Shown here: positions 8,987 to 18,149 of the stretch, one piece after another
Layout of the letters: every line of letters starts with the position of its first letter
How positions within the stretch are numbered: the stretch's first letter is position 1
Source of the DNA: Phaeobacter sp. HF9A
GTDB lineage: Bacteria; Pseudomonadota; Alphaproteobacteria; Rhodobacterales; Rhodobacteraceae
NCBI RefSeq assembly: GCF_011806385.1
Contig: NZ_JAATOX010000002.1
Location: forward strand, 38,794-102,793
DNA length: 64,000 nucleotides
Direction: 5' to 3'
The notes under the pieces: model-generated
Told to the model about the DNA's origin: nothing
Seen by the model: only the letters and a program-made list of their open reading frames with translations
The model's database searches: none
Program-made: the position numbers and the translations under genes

Positions 8987-9591
8987 CCGCTATGTCTGCG
9001 CTTGCGGACCATATCACCACAGCGCTGACGCGTGAGGGCGGGGCAACATCCGATTTCGACCTGAACCCGGATGTTGTCTTGCCCGCCGGGCGCAAGCTGC
9101 GGGCCGCGAGCGTGTTGCTGGCGATCGAGACCTATGGCGCGGAGCCTTCGGTGATCCTGACCAAGCGTTCCTCAGCCCTGAAACACCACCCGGGGCAGAT
9201 CGCCTTTCCCGGGGGCAAGCAAGACGCCGGTGATCGCGATGTCATTGATACGGCATTGCGCGAAGCCTGGGAGGAAATCAGCCTGCCGCGGGATCTCCCC
9301 CGTATTCTGGGCACCATGCCCGCGCATGAGACGGTGACCAGCTTTCAGGTCACGCCGATCGTGGCGCTGATTGACCGCCCATTTGAGACCCGCGCCGAAG
9401 CGGGCGAAGTGGCCGAGGTCTTTCGCACGCCGCTTGCCCATGTGCTCGATACATCCCGCTATCGGGTTCAGTCCCGCCATTGGCGCGGGGTGGAGCGGCG
9501 CTATTTCGTGGTGCCATTCGGCCCCTATTATATCTGGGGGGCCACGGCGCGTATGCTGCGCAATTTCGCCGCCCTGATGGAGAGCGCATGA
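8983..9591 (+). CDS. CoA-type Nudix pyrophosphatase (NudL/YeaB-like)
   Basis: 202 aa. Likely hydrolyses coenzyme A or its derivatives to 3',5'-ADP and phosphopantetheine. Diagnostic is the CoA-Nudix element LTKRSSALKHHPGQIAFPGG, fused directly to the Nudix box that ends in REAWEEISL. The first Nudix glutamate position reads Asp (AGDRD), a conservative change. The start overlaps the hslO stop (ATGA) and the stop overlaps the next gene (ATGA), so the three genes are translationally coupled. This gene, followed by the CCA-adding enzyme, is a familiar alphaproteobacterial arrangement. Confidence 0.9.
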   Translation: MTAMSALADHITTALTREGGATSDFDLNPDVVLPAGRKLRAASVLLAIETYGAEPSVILTKRSSALKHHPGQIAFPGGKQDAGDRDVIDTALREAWEEISLPRDLPRILGTMPAHETVTSFQVTPIVALIDRPFETRAEAGEVAEVFRTPLAHVLDTSRYRVQSRHWRGVERRYFVVPFGPYYIWGATARMLRNFAALMESA

Positions 9592-10742
9592 GAATCGACC
9601 AGCCCTGGCTCCATGCGCCATCAACACGCGCAGTCTGCGAGGCGCTGACTGCCGGGGGGGGCGAGGTCTATTTTGTCGGGGGATGCGTGCGCAACGCTTT
9701 GCTCGGCGAGCCTGTTTCCGACCTTGATCTGTCGACCAACATTCTGCCGCAGGAGGTTGTCGAGTGTGCGGACCGCGCTGGGCTCAAGGCGATTCCTACG
9801 GGCATCGACCATGGCACGGTGACTGTGGTCGCCGAGGGCATTCCCTATGAGATCACCACCTTCCGCAAGGATGTCGCGACCGACGGACGGCGCGCGGTCG
9901 TCGCCTTTGCCAGCGATATCGCGGAGGATGCGCGACGCCGCGATTTCACCATGAACGCGATCTATGCGCGCCCCGATGGCACGGTCGTGGATCCGCTGGG
10001 CGGCCTGCCGGATCTTCAGGCGCGCAAAGTGGTCTTTATTGGCACTGCCGAAAATCGCATCCGCGAGGATTACCTGCGCATCTTGCGGTATTTCCGTTTT
10101 CACAGCTGGTACGGCAACGCCGCTGACGGTTTTGACCCGGAGGCGCTGGCCGCGATTGCCGAAAACCTGGACGGGCTCGACCAACTCTCCCGCGAACGTG
10201 TCGGAGCCGAGATGGTGAAACTGCTGAATGCCACTGATCCCGCGCCGGCGGTGGCGGTGATGCGGCAGATCGGGGTTCTGGCGCATGTTCTTCCGGGCGC
10301 GGATGATCGCGCCCTCGCGCCCCTGATCCACTTGGAGGCGGACCTGCCCACAGAGGCGGAGACCCGCCTCGCGGCGCTGGGCGGCGAAAACCTGCGCGAT
10401 CACCTGCGCTTGAGCAAGGCCATGGCGGCCCGAGTTGAGCTGCTGCGTGACCTCGCTGTGGGCGGACAATCCTCGGCGGAGGTCGCCTATCGCCACGATG
10501 CCGAGACCGCGCGGCGGGCGATGCTTCTGCGGTCGGCTCTGCTTGAAATGCCTCTAGATGCCAATTTAGAGACTGATATCGAGCTGGGCGCCACGGCTCG
10601 GTTTCCGATCAAGGCCAAGGATCTGATGCCCTATGTGCAGGGCGCGGCGCTGGGCCAAACGCTCCGGGAGTTGGAGGCCGCCTGGATCGGGTCCGGTTTT
10701 GCCCTCACGCGCGCGGATCTACTGGCAAAGCTTCGCCTGTAG
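9588..10742 (+). CDS. CCA-adding tRNA nucleotidyltransferase / poly(A) polymerase family
   Basis: 384 aa, class II nucleotidyltransferase. The head motif YFVGGCVRNALLG followed by SDLDLSTN carries the two metal-binding aspartates. Motif B RRDFTMNAIY and the neck region DYLRILRYFRF are present, so it should complete or repair tRNA 3' CCA ends; bacterial CCA enzymes and poly(A) polymerases are hard to separate by sequence. The ATG at 9588 overlaps the previous stop as ATGA; a longer upstream reading frame exists but only overlaps the Nudix gene. It ends the hslO operon. Confidence 0.9.
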   Translation: MRIDQPWLHAPSTRAVCEALTAGGGEVYFVGGCVRNALLGEPVSDLDLSTNILPQEVVECADRAGLKAIPTGIDHGTVTVVAEGIPYEITTFRKDVATDGRRAVVAFASDIAEDARRRDFTMNAIYARPDGTVVDPLGGLPDLQARKVVFIGTAENRIREDYLRILRYFRFHSWYGNAADGFDPEALAAIAENLDGLDQLSRERVGAEMVKLLNATDPAPAVAVMRQIGVLAHVLPGADDRALAPLIHLEADLPTEAETRLAALGGENLRDHLRLSKAMAARVELLRDLAVGGQSSAEVAYRHDAETARRAMLLRSALLEMPLDANLETDIELGATARFPIKAKDLMPYVQGAALGQTLRELEAAWIGSGFALTRADLLAKLRL

Positions 10743-10848
10743 CCTGCTCCGGATCACATCCAGAATGTCGTGACAGGAAAAGCGTGACAAACTGAGTTTC
10801 GCGCGCTACCTCTATGCGTGTATCGCTGAACATGCAGGAGGAATGCTG

Positions 10849-10878
10849 ATGTATTACGGGGTCTGGAACGACGACTGA
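10849..10878 (+). CDS. Possible 9-residue leader peptide MYYGVWNDD
   Basis: A nine-codon frame, ATG to TGA, with a perfect Shine-Dalgarno AGGAGG at 10836-10841 and seven-base spacing. It lies alone in the 237-bp gap before the ABC exporter pair and is followed by GC-rich hairpins. A perfect ribosome site for such a short frame suggests a translated leader that senses ribosome stalling. No codon run points to a specific amino acid. Chance occurrence cannot be excluded. Confidence 0.35.
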   Translation: MYYGVWNDD

Positions 10879-10905
10879 CATCGCTGTCCAACCCGTAGGG
10901 TGAAC

Positions 10906-10923
10906 CGGTGGCTGGCGCCGCCG
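10906..10923 (+). promoter_or_regulatory. GC-rich hairpin in the leader of the ABC exporter genes
   Basis: Seven-base stem CGGTGGC / GCCGCCG (one G-U pair) with a TGGC loop, 28 bases after the stop of the 9-codon frame and 57 bases before the exporter start. There is no T run, so it is not a classic terminator; it could control translation or Rho access. Confidence 0.3.
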
Positions 10924-10979
10924 TAATTTGCCATGCGCATCACTTTCCAAGATTATTGCTCAATTGATGGAGCATCCGC

Positions 10980-12818
10980 ATGTTTCGCTTTTTCGAAAAT
11001 CTCGTAGACCCCTATTGCGACTATCCCGAGGACGACCGCCCGCCAACGCGCCTCTGGCCCTTCCTGCGCACCTACGCGCGCCCTTTCAAGATGGTGTTCT
11101 GGTACGCCGGGCTGATGTCCGTCGTCGTCGCCGCCGTGGAGATCGGGCTGATCTCCTACATGGGGCGCGTGGTCAATGTGCTGTCCGGGCCGCCAGCCGA
11201 GGTCTGGGCCAGCCACGGCACAGAGCTGATATTGGTCGCCCTGTTTATTCTCTGTGTGCGTCCAGTCTTGCAGCTGATCGACGTGCTCTTGCTGAACAAC
11301 ACGATCCTGCCGAACTTTGGCACCCTGATCCGGTGGCGTGCGCATAAACATGTTTTGCGGCAATCGGTTGGCTGGTTCGAGAATGACTTTGCCGGTCGGA
11401 TCTCCAACCGGATCATGCAGACCCCGCCCGCCGCCGGAGAGGTGGTGTTTCAGGTCTTTGACGCGATCACTTTTGCGCTGGCCTATCTGGTCGGCGCGGC
11501 GGTGCTGCTCTGGAGTGCGGATCCAAAGCTGATGTTGCCGCTGGTGATCTGGTTTGCGCTTTATGCGTTGCTGATCAAATGGACGATTGCGCGGGTCGGG
11601 CCGGCCAGCCAGGCGGCCTCTGACGCGCGGTCCTTGGTCAATGGGCGGGTGGTGGACAGCTACTCCAACATTCACTCGGTGAAGATGTTCGCTCATCACG
11701 AGCGCGAGCTGTCCTATGCCAAGGAGGCCATCGACGAGACGCGCAGGACCTTCCTCACTGAAATGCGCATATATACCATCATGGATGCGACCCTGGTGAT
11801 GCTGAACGGGCTGCTCATCGTCGGGGTTGTGGGCTGGGGGATTGCGCTTTGGATGCAAGGGCTTGCCTCTGTCGGGGTGGTCGCCGCCGCCACCGCGCTG
11901 ACGCTGCGGCTCAACGCCATGACCGGTTGGATCATGTGGGCGCTGACGACGTTCTTTCGCCAGCTTGGTGTTGTCGCCGAGGGGATGGAAACCATCGCCC
12001 AGTCGATCGACCTTGTGGACGCCAAAGATGCGCGCCCCTTGCAGCTGCAACAGGGTGAAATCAGCTTTGACAGCGTGTCGCATCACTATGGGCGTGGTGC
12101 GGGCGGGCTTGATGAGCTGCAACTGACCATTCGCCCGGGCGAAAAAGTCGGCCTGGTGGGGCGCTCAGGTGCTGGCAAATCGACCCTGGTGAAACTGCTT
12201 TTGCGGTTTTACGACAGCGAAGGTGGCCGCATTCTGATCGACGGGCAGGATATCGCCAAGGTGACGCAGGACAGTTTGCGCCAAAATATCGGGATGGTGC
12301 AGCAGGATAGCTCGCTGTTGCACCGTTCGGTCCGCGATAACCTGCTCTATGGTCGGCCAGAGGCAACAGAGGAAGAGATGATCGCCGCCGCCCGCAAGGC
12401 GCATGCGCATGAGTTCATCCTCGACCTGAAAGATCCGGAGGGCCGTCGCGGATATGATGCGCATGTGGGCGAACGCGGGGTGAAACTCTCCGGTGGGCAA
12501 CGTCAGCGGGTCACCCTGGCGCGCGTGATCCTCAAGGACGCGCCGATCCTGCTCCTGGACGAGGCGACCTCTGCGCTCGATTCCGAGGTGGAAGCCGCCA
12601 TTCAGGAAACCCTCTATGGCATGATGGAGGGGAAAACTGTTATCGCTATCGCGCACCGGCTCTCTACCATCGCGCAGATGGACCGTATTCTGGTTCTGGA
12701 CGCGGGAAAGATCGTCGAGGAAGGCAGCCACGAGGCGCTTTTGTCGACGGGGGGCCTATATGCAGAATTCTGGGCGCGCCAGTCTGGTGGGTTCCTGAAC
12801 GTAGAGGCAGCAGAATGA
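10980..12818 (+). CDS. ABC exporter half-transporter (permease-ATPase fusion), subunit 1
   Basis: 612 aa with an N-terminal type IV exporter membrane domain (about residues 30-330, six spans) and a C-terminal nucleotide-binding domain. Walker A is GRSGAGKS (about 394-401), signature LSGGQRQRV (about 503), Walker B ILLLDEATSALD and switch His in AIAHRLST. All catalytic elements are intact. It overlaps the next exporter gene by ATGA; both are exactly 612 aa, so they probably form a heterodimeric MsbA/LmrCD-type pump exporting lipids, drugs or peptides. The substrate cannot be inferred. The start is backed by GGAG seven bases upstream. Confidence 0.9.
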   Translation: MFRFFENLVDPYCDYPEDDRPPTRLWPFLRTYARPFKMVFWYAGLMSVVVAAVEIGLISYMGRVVNVLSGPPAEVWASHGTELILVALFILCVRPVLQLIDVLLLNNTILPNFGTLIRWRAHKHVLRQSVGWFENDFAGRISNRIMQTPPAAGEVVFQVFDAITFALAYLVGAAVLLWSADPKLMLPLVIWFALYALLIKWTIARVGPASQAASDARSLVNGRVVDSYSNIHSVKMFAHHERELSYAKEAIDETRRTFLTEMRIYTIMDATLVMLNGLLIVGVVGWGIALWMQGLASVGVVAAATALTLRLNAMTGWIMWALTTFFRQLGVVAEGMETIAQSIDLVDAKDARPLQLQQGEISFDSVSHHYGRGAGGLDELQLTIRPGEKVGLVGRSGAGKSTLVKLLLRFYDSEGGRILIDGQDIAKVTQDSLRQNIGMVQQDSSLLHRSVRDNLLYGRPEATEEEMIAAARKAHAHEFILDLKDPEGRRGYDAHVGERGVKLSGGQRQRVTLARVILKDAPILLLDEATSALDSEVEAAIQETLYGMMEGKTVIAIAHRLSTIAQMDRILVLDAGKIVEEGSHEALLSTGGLYAEFWARQSGGFLNVEAAE

Positions 12819-14653
12819 ACCTGGCAAATATGATCGACGCGTTTCAGCCCGCAAAGGGCCCCCCGCCGCAAAGGTTGGGGGCCTTTATCGGCTGGTGCCT
12901 GTCGGGGGCCTGGCCGATGTTGCTGGTTGCGGCGCTCTGTTCGGCCCTGGCCGGGGGGATGGAGGCGGGCACCGCCTATATCCTTGGTTTGGTTATAGAT
13001 ACGGCAATCGCCAGCGGGCCTGATGGTTTCTTTTCCAACAATCTGGCGACCATCCTCGGGGCGCTGGCCTTTTTCCTGCTGCTGCGCCCGGTTCTGTTTG
13101 GGCTTTCTGCGGCTTCCAACGCGATCATCGTGCAGCCCAATGTCGGCCCGCTTGTGCTGTCCCGCCTGACCCGCTGGACTCTGGGGCAATCGGTGCGGTT
13201 CTTTGACGATGATTTCGCGGGGCGGATTGCGCAGAAACAGATGCAGACCTCCAATGCCGTGACCAACGTGGCAGTGGAGATCATCAACGTTGTCGCCTTT
13301 GCGCTGGCGTCGCTGGTGGGGGCGCTGATCCTGCTTGGGGCGGTTGATCTGCGCATAACGCTGTTGTTTCTGGTCTGGCTGCTGGCCTATTTCGCGCTGA
13401 TCCGATGGTTTCTGCCGCGCATCCGTGAACGCTCTGCCGGGCGGGCCGGAGCGCGCGCCAATGTGACGGGGCAGGTGGTGGACACGATCACCAATATCAA
13501 GACGGTGCAGCTCTTTGCCCATGCCGATCACGAAGAACGCGGCGCGCAGGATGCGATGGTCACATTCCGCGACAAGGCGCTGTCCTTTGGCTATCTTTCG
13601 GCGTCGTTTCGGTTCTGCCTGATGGCGCTGGCGGGGGTCTTGCCGGTGTTCCTGATCGGCGCGACGCTTTGGCTCTGGCAGACGGGTGGCGCCACTGAGG
13701 GCGATATCGTTGCTGCCGGCGCGGTCTCCATCCGCATTGCGCAGATGACCGGTTGGGTCAGCTTCACCTTGATGGGGATTTACTCCAACGTCGGCGAGAT
13801 TGAAAACGGCATGAAGACTCTGGCGCGGCCGGATCGGATCGAGGATGCCGAGGGCGCGCGGGATCTGGAAATCAGCCAGGGCGAGATCGTGTTTGACGGT
13901 CTGAGCTTTGCCTACGGACGGGATATCGGCGGGATATCGGACATTTCTCTGACCGTTCATGCGGGCGAAAAACTCGGGATCGTCGGGGCCTCTGGTGCCG
14001 GAAAATCGACCTTGGTTTCTCTTCTCCTGCGGCTCTATGAAACGGAATCTGGGCGTATTTTGATTGATGGAGCGGATATTGCAACCGTCGCGCAAAACAG
14101 CCTGCGCAGCCAGATCGGCATGGTGACGCAGGAAACCGCGATGTTCAATCGCTCTGCCATGGCGAATATCCTCTATGGTCGCCCCGAAGCCAGCGAGGCG
14201 GAGGTTATTGCCGCCGCCGAGGCCGCCGAGGCGCATGAGTTCATCGCCAATCTGGAAGACGGGCAGGGGAACACGGGCTATGACGCCTATCTGGGCGAAC
14301 GGGGAGTGAAGCTCTCGGGCGGGCAGAGGCAGCGGATTGCCCTGGCCCGTGCGATCCTGAAAGACGCGCCGATCTTGGTGCTGGACGAAGCGACCTCAGC
14401 TTTGGATTCCGAGGTGGAAGCCTCGATCAAATCGGCCCTGTCGCGGGTGATGGAGGGCAAGACGGTTCTGGCAATCGCGCACCGTCTCTCGACACTGGTT
14501 GAAATGGATCGGATCATCGTCATGGATGCGGGGCGGATCGTCGAACAGGGCAGTCACGAGGAACTGCTGGCGCGACAGGGGCTTTATGCGCGGTTCTGGG
14601 ACCGGCAATCTGGTGGGTTTATCGGCACCGAGGCGGAAGAGGCGGCGGAGTAA
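12815..14653 (+). CDS. ABC exporter half-transporter (permease-ATPase fusion), subunit 2
   Basis: 612 aa, same architecture as its upstream partner: membrane domain to about residue 330, then an ATPase with GASGAGKS, LSGGQRQRI, ILVLDEATSALD and AIAHRLST. Unlike many heterodimeric exporters, neither subunit shows a degenerate Walker B glutamate, so both ATP sites should be active. Start ATG overlaps the first subunit's stop. The C-terminus ends in an acidic EAEEAAE tail. A 103-bp gap separates it from the RNA methyltransferase gene. Confidence 0.9.
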   Translation: MNLANMIDAFQPAKGPPPQRLGAFIGWCLSGAWPMLLVAALCSALAGGMEAGTAYILGLVIDTAIASGPDGFFSNNLATILGALAFFLLLRPVLFGLSAASNAIIVQPNVGPLVLSRLTRWTLGQSVRFFDDDFAGRIAQKQMQTSNAVTNVAVEIINVVAFALASLVGALILLGAVDLRITLLFLVWLLAYFALIRWFLPRIRERSAGRAGARANVTGQVVDTITNIKTVQLFAHADHEERGAQDAMVTFRDKALSFGYLSASFRFCLMALAGVLPVFLIGATLWLWQTGGATEGDIVAAGAVSIRIAQMTGWVSFTLMGIYSNVGEIENGMKTLARPDRIEDAEGARDLEISQGEIVFDGLSFAYGRDIGGISDISLTVHAGEKLGIVGASGAGKSTLVSLLLRLYETESGRILIDGADIATVAQNSLRSQIGMVTQETAMFNRSAMANILYGRPEASEAEVIAAAEAAEAHEFIANLEDGQGNTGYDAYLGERGVKLSGGQRQRIALARAILKDAPILVLDEATSALDSEVEASIKSALSRVMEGKTVLAIAHRLSTLVEMDRIIVMDAGRIVEQGSHEELLARQGLYARFWDRQSGGFIGTEAEEAAE

Positions 14654-14756
14654 TGCGCGGCTCTGGTCCGCTGAGGCTGGAGAATATTCATTTCCGAGCC
14701 AGAACGTGCGGCGTTTCCACCTTTTGCAGGGACGCATCTCGCGCTAAGGCAAGGGC

Positions 14757-16004
14757 ATGACAAACGCAGCCAGAACCACAGCAACGATTGACCGATTGGG
14801 CCATCAGGGCGATGGAATTGCCCCCGGCCCCCTCTATGCGCCGCGCACGCTTCCGGGCGAGGTGATCAGCGGCATCGCCGAGGGGCAGAGCCTGAGTGAT
14901 ATCCGCATTGAAACCCCTTCCGGGGATCGCGTGCAGGCGCCTTGCCGCCACTATAAATCCTGCGGCGGCTGCCAGTTGCAGCACGCCAGCGATGATTTTG
15001 TGGCTGAGTGGAAGAGCGATGTGGTGCGCAACGCGCTGGCATCACGCGGGTTAGAGACGGAATTTCGCCCCATCCTGACCTCGCCTGCGCGGTCGCGTCG
15101 CCGGGCGACACTCTCGGTCAAACGCACCAAGAAGGGCGCCATGGCTGGGTTCCATGGCCGCGCGTCCGACATCATTACCGCCATTTCCGATTGTCACCTG
15201 CTTGCGCCCGAGCTGATGGCGGCGATCCCGGTGGCGGAGGATCTGGCGATGATCGGGGCCAGCCGCAAGGCGCCGCTGGCGGTTACCGTGACCACCTCGA
15301 ACATGGGGCTCGACGTTCTGGTGAAGAACGGCAAACCGCTGGACGGGCCGCTGCGGATTGAACTCGCGCAGGCGACCGAGCGGCACAAGCTGTCGCGGCT
15401 GACCTGGGACGATGAACCCATCGGCATGGAACAGCCCCCCATGCAAAGCTTTGGCCCGGCACAGGTCTGCCCGCCTCCGGGCGCATTTCTACAGGCCACG
15501 CCGGAGGGTGAAGCGGCGCTGGTCGCGGCGGTGCAGGAGATTGTCGGCGATGCGCGTCGCGTGGCCGATCTCTTTGCGGGCTGCGGGACGTTTTCACTGC
15601 CCTTGGCGCAGCGCGCAGAGGTGCACGCGGTGGAAGGCGAGCGCGCCATGATGCAGGCGCTGGAGCAGGGCTGGCGCAAGGCAAAGGGGCTGCGCAAGGT
15701 CACCACCGAAACCCGGGATCTGTTTCGCAACCCGCTTCTGCCCGAGGATCTCAACCCCTTTGGCGCTGCGTTTGAGGCCGTGGTCATCGACCCCCCGCGC
15801 GCCGGAGCCGAGGCGCAGGTTGCCGAGCTTGCCAAGGCCCGCGTGCCGGTCATTGCCTATGTGTCCTGTAATCCGGTGAGCTTTGCCCGTGATGCAGAAA
15901 CCCTTGTTGCGGCGGGATATCGGCTGAATTGGGTACAGGTTGTTGACCAGTTCCGATGGTCCACCCATACCGAACTTGCCGCCAGCCTGACACTGACCCG
16001 ATAG
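14757..16004 (+). CDS. SAM-dependent RNA 5-methyluridine methyltransferase, TrmA/RlmD family
   Basis: 415 aa. The N-terminus resembles a TRAM-like RNA-binding segment (RLGHQGDGIAPG). An iron-sulfur cysteine cluster follows: C63, C69 and C72 (CGGC) with a further Cys in SDCHLL. The C-terminal Rossmann methyltransferase has DLFAGCGTFSLPLA for SAM binding and YVSCNPVSFARD with the catalytic cysteine. It should methylate C5 of a uridine in 23S rRNA (RlmC/RlmD type) or tRNA; which one needs comparison. It is 21 bp upstream of the sodium-channel gene. Confidence 0.88.
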   Translation: MTNAARTTATIDRLGHQGDGIAPGPLYAPRTLPGEVISGIAEGQSLSDIRIETPSGDRVQAPCRHYKSCGGCQLQHASDDFVAEWKSDVVRNALASRGLETEFRPILTSPARSRRRATLSVKRTKKGAMAGFHGRASDIITAISDCHLLAPELMAAIPVAEDLAMIGASRKAPLAVTVTTSNMGLDVLVKNGKPLDGPLRIELAQATERHKLSRLTWDDEPIGMEQPPMQSFGPAQVCPPPGAFLQATPEGEAALVAAVQEIVGDARRVADLFAGCGTFSLPLAQRAEVHAVEGERAMMQALEQGWRKAKGLRKVTTETRDLFRNPLLPEDLNPFGAAFEAVVIDPPRAGAEAQVAELAKARVPVIAYVSCNPVSFARDAETLVAAGYRLNWVQVVDQFRWSTHTELAASLTLTR

Positions 16005-16025
16005 CGCCCAAGGAGAGCTGCCAGT

Positions 16026-16811
16026 ATGATCAACCGCCTGAACTCCGTGCTGGAGAGTCCCAGCTTTGGCCGTTTCATCACCGCGGTCATCCTGCTGAAC
16101 GCTGTGACCCTGGGGCTGGAAACGTCCGATATGGTCATGGCCCATGCGGGCGGCTTTGTGCATCTGGTGGATAATCTCTGCCTGCTGATCTTTGTCCTGG
16201 AGATTGTCAGCAAGCTGATCGTGCGGCGGCTGTCCTTCTTCCTCAGTGGCTGGAGCGTTTTCGATTTTCTGATCGTCGGGATTTCGCTGGTGCCGGGCGC
16301 CGAAGGCTTCTCGGTGCTGCGGGCCTTGCGGATCTTGCGGGTGCTGCGCGTGGTCTCGGTGGCGCCGCGCCTGCGGCGGGTGGTCGAAGGCTTCATCACC
16401 GCGCTGCCGGGCATGGCTTCGGTGTTCCTGCTGATGGCGATCATTTTCTACATTGGCTCTGTCATGGCGACCAAGCTGTTTGGTCATAGTTTCCCGGAAT
16501 GGTTCGGCACCATGGGGCGTTCCGCCTATTCCCTGTTCCAGATCATGACATTGGAAAGCTGGTCCATGGGCATCGTGCGCCCGGTGATGGAGATCTACCC
16601 GCACGCTTGGGCCTTCTTTGTGCCCTTCATCATGGTGACGACCTTTGCGGTGGTGAACCTCCTGGTGGGTCTGATCGTGAACTCCATGCAGGATGCCCAT
16701 TCCGAAGAGGCGGGCGAACGCACCGATGCCTATCGCGATCAGGTGATGTCGCGGCTTGAGGCGATCGAGACGCACCTGGAACGGATCCAGAGCAGCTCGA
16801 CGCAAAAGTGA
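16026..16811 (+). CDS. Voltage-gated sodium channel, BacNav (NaChBac-like)
   Basis: 261 aa; one six-span subunit of a homotetrameric channel. S1-S3 lie at about residues 15-90. S4 is RALRILRVLRVVSVAPRLRR (99-118), with arginines every third residue at 99, 102, 105 and 108. The pore filter is T175-L-E-S-W-S-M181, the Na+-selective sequence of the NavAb/NavMs group, with Glu177 forming the high-field-strength site. S6 is about 196-220. The C-terminus (about 226-256, ERTDAYRDQVMSRLEAIETH) is the expected tetramer-forming neck and coiled coil. Related channels were described from Ruegeria (Silicibacter) pomeroyi. Role is probably membrane-potential or pH/motility control. Confidence 0.93.
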   Translation: MINRLNSVLESPSFGRFITAVILLNAVTLGLETSDMVMAHAGGFVHLVDNLCLLIFVLEIVSKLIVRRLSFFLSGWSVFDFLIVGISLVPGAEGFSVLRALRILRVLRVVSVAPRLRRVVEGFITALPGMASVFLLMAIIFYIGSVMATKLFGHSFPEWFGTMGRSAYSLFQIMTLESWSMGIVRPVMEIYPHAWAFFVPFIMVTTFAVVNLLVGLIVNSMQDAHSEEAGERTDAYRDQVMSRLEAIETHLERIQSSSTQK

Positions 16812-16885
16812 TTATCAAATTCGTATAAAATTTGCTGTAGTGCCCAAAAAGAGCACGAAGCCAGTCAGAGCGGACAGAAAAGAAA

Positions 16886-17401
16886 ATGCACAGGCGTACA
16901 TTTGGGGTGGGCATCTTGGCTGCCCTTGGCACAGCGGGCTGTTCGAGCGGCCCACATGTGTCGCGGTATAACGGGCCTCCGGTTACATCCATTGTGGTGA
17001 ACAAAGGCGCGCGAAAACTGTATCTGCTGAACGAGCACACGGTGCTGCGGGAGTATCAGGTCGGGCTTGGCTTTGCGCCGCTTGGGCATAAGCAGCTGGA
17101 GGGCGATGGCCGCACGCCGGAGGGCACCTATCTGATCGACCGCCGCAATCCGCGCAGCAAGTATCATCTGTCGCTGGGCATTTCTTATCCAAATGCGGCC
17201 GACCGGGCTGCGGCGCGTGCGCTGGGGGTTCGACCGGGCGGTGATATCTTTATTCATGGCGAGCCCAACAGCCGCGAGGATCGCAAGCGCGCGGCACGGG
17301 TTCAGGACTGGACTGCAGGATGCATCGCCGTGCGCAACGAGGAGATCGAGGAGATCTGGTCGATGGTGACGGATGGAACCTTGATCACCCTGCGCCCCTA
17401 G
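16886..17401 (+). CDS. L,D-transpeptidase (YkuD) lipoprotein
   Basis: 171 aa. Type II signal peptide with lipobox LGTAGC, lipid Cys19. The YkuD catalytic domain follows: FIHGEPN with His124, and DWTAGCIAV with catalytic Cys146. The usual SxGCxR arginine is replaced by AVR two residues on, a recognised variant of this branch. It would cross-link peptidoglycan stem peptides 3-3, or anchor proteins to the wall, at the envelope. It ends at a strong bidirectional terminator and faces a CAP-domain gene; a second L,D-transpeptidase lies at 18150. Confidence 0.88.
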   Translation: MHRRTFGVGILAALGTAGCSSGPHVSRYNGPPVTSIVVNKGARKLYLLNEHTVLREYQVGLGFAPLGHKQLEGDGRTPEGTYLIDRRNPRSKYHLSLGISYPNAADRAAARALGVRPGGDIFIHGEPNSREDRKRAARVQDWTAGCIAVRNEEIEEIWSMVTDGTLITLRP

Positions 17402-17429
17402 ATCGGCCTTCCGAGAGGGTGATCAACAA

Positions 17430-17460
17430 AAAAGCCGCGTCTCATGTGAGCGCGGCTTTT
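17430..17460. terminator. Bidirectional intrinsic terminator
   Basis: AAAAGCCGCG and CGCGGCTTTT enclose an inner self-complementary CTCATGTGAG, giving a long stem with A and T tracts on both sides. It sits between two convergent genes, the L,D-transpeptidase and the CAP-domain gene, and can serve both. Confidence 0.9.
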
Positions 17461-17483
17461 GCTATTTCTGGAGGCTGGCGATC

Positions 17484-17978
17484 TTAATCGGCCATCACCA
17501 GGGTCCACCAGATCTTGCCATTGGGTTCCTGGAACCACGAAAAGCCCATGTTCACCGCTTTGGGGTCCATGATGACGGCACGGGTGCTGCTGTCTTCCAT
17601 CCAGGCGGTGAGGGTTTGCACCTCGTTCTCGTAGGTTTCAGAGATGGTCTCGCCCAGAAGCGATCCGGTGTAGCCCACGCGCGCGATGCGATCCAGCGGC
17701 GAGGAGCCGTCAGAGCCGAAATGCCAGGGGCGGTTTTGCACCGACATATCGCGGGAATGTGTGGCGGCAGCGGCGTTGAGCTTGGCGTTCAACTGCACAG
17801 GCTGGCTGCCAGCGGCTTCGCGCAGCGCGTTGACCGAATCCAGCATGCGGAACTGGACACGCTCCTCGTTTCTAATCCTGTATACGCCAGCGCCGCTCGA
17901 CGAGCCGTCGTTGCCAGCGGTACAGGCCGCCAGGATGAAAGACGTCAATGTCGCCAGAATCAGAAATACGCGTGTCAT
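17484..17978 (-). CDS. CAP-domain (SCP/PR1) lipoprotein
   Basis: 164 aa. Lipoprotein signal peptide with lipobox ILAAC near residues 14-18. The CAP domain contains LNAAAATHSRDMSVQNRPWHFGSDG, in which His and the downstream NMGFSW are typical of bacterial CAP proteins of the DUF/YkwD kind. Function in bacteria is unclear; envelope binding of lipids or peptidoglycan is suggested. The ATG at 17978 gives a standard signal peptide; four codons upstream there is another possible start. It shares its terminator with the facing L,D-transpeptidase gene. Confidence 0.8.
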   Translation of the reverse strand: MTRVFLILATLTSFILAACTAGNDGSSSGAGVYRIRNEERVQFRMLDSVNALREAAGSQPVQLNAKLNAAAATHSRDMSVQNRPWHFGSDGSSPLDRIARVGYTGSLLGETISETYENEVQTLTAWMEDSSTRAVIMDPKAVNMGFSWFQEPNGKIWWTLVMAD

Positions 17979-18149
17979 TCCAAGTCCCAAAAAGTGATGA
18001 TTTCACAGCGTCCCATAGCTCTCCTGTGACTTATAGGCAAACGCAGGTGGGTCACAATGCTGCGATTCGGCGGGATTGAATTGCGACTGAGGCTTTCCGG
18101 CAATAGACTGCCGAAAAAATCCCGCACAATCATTGCAGAGTAGCACGTC

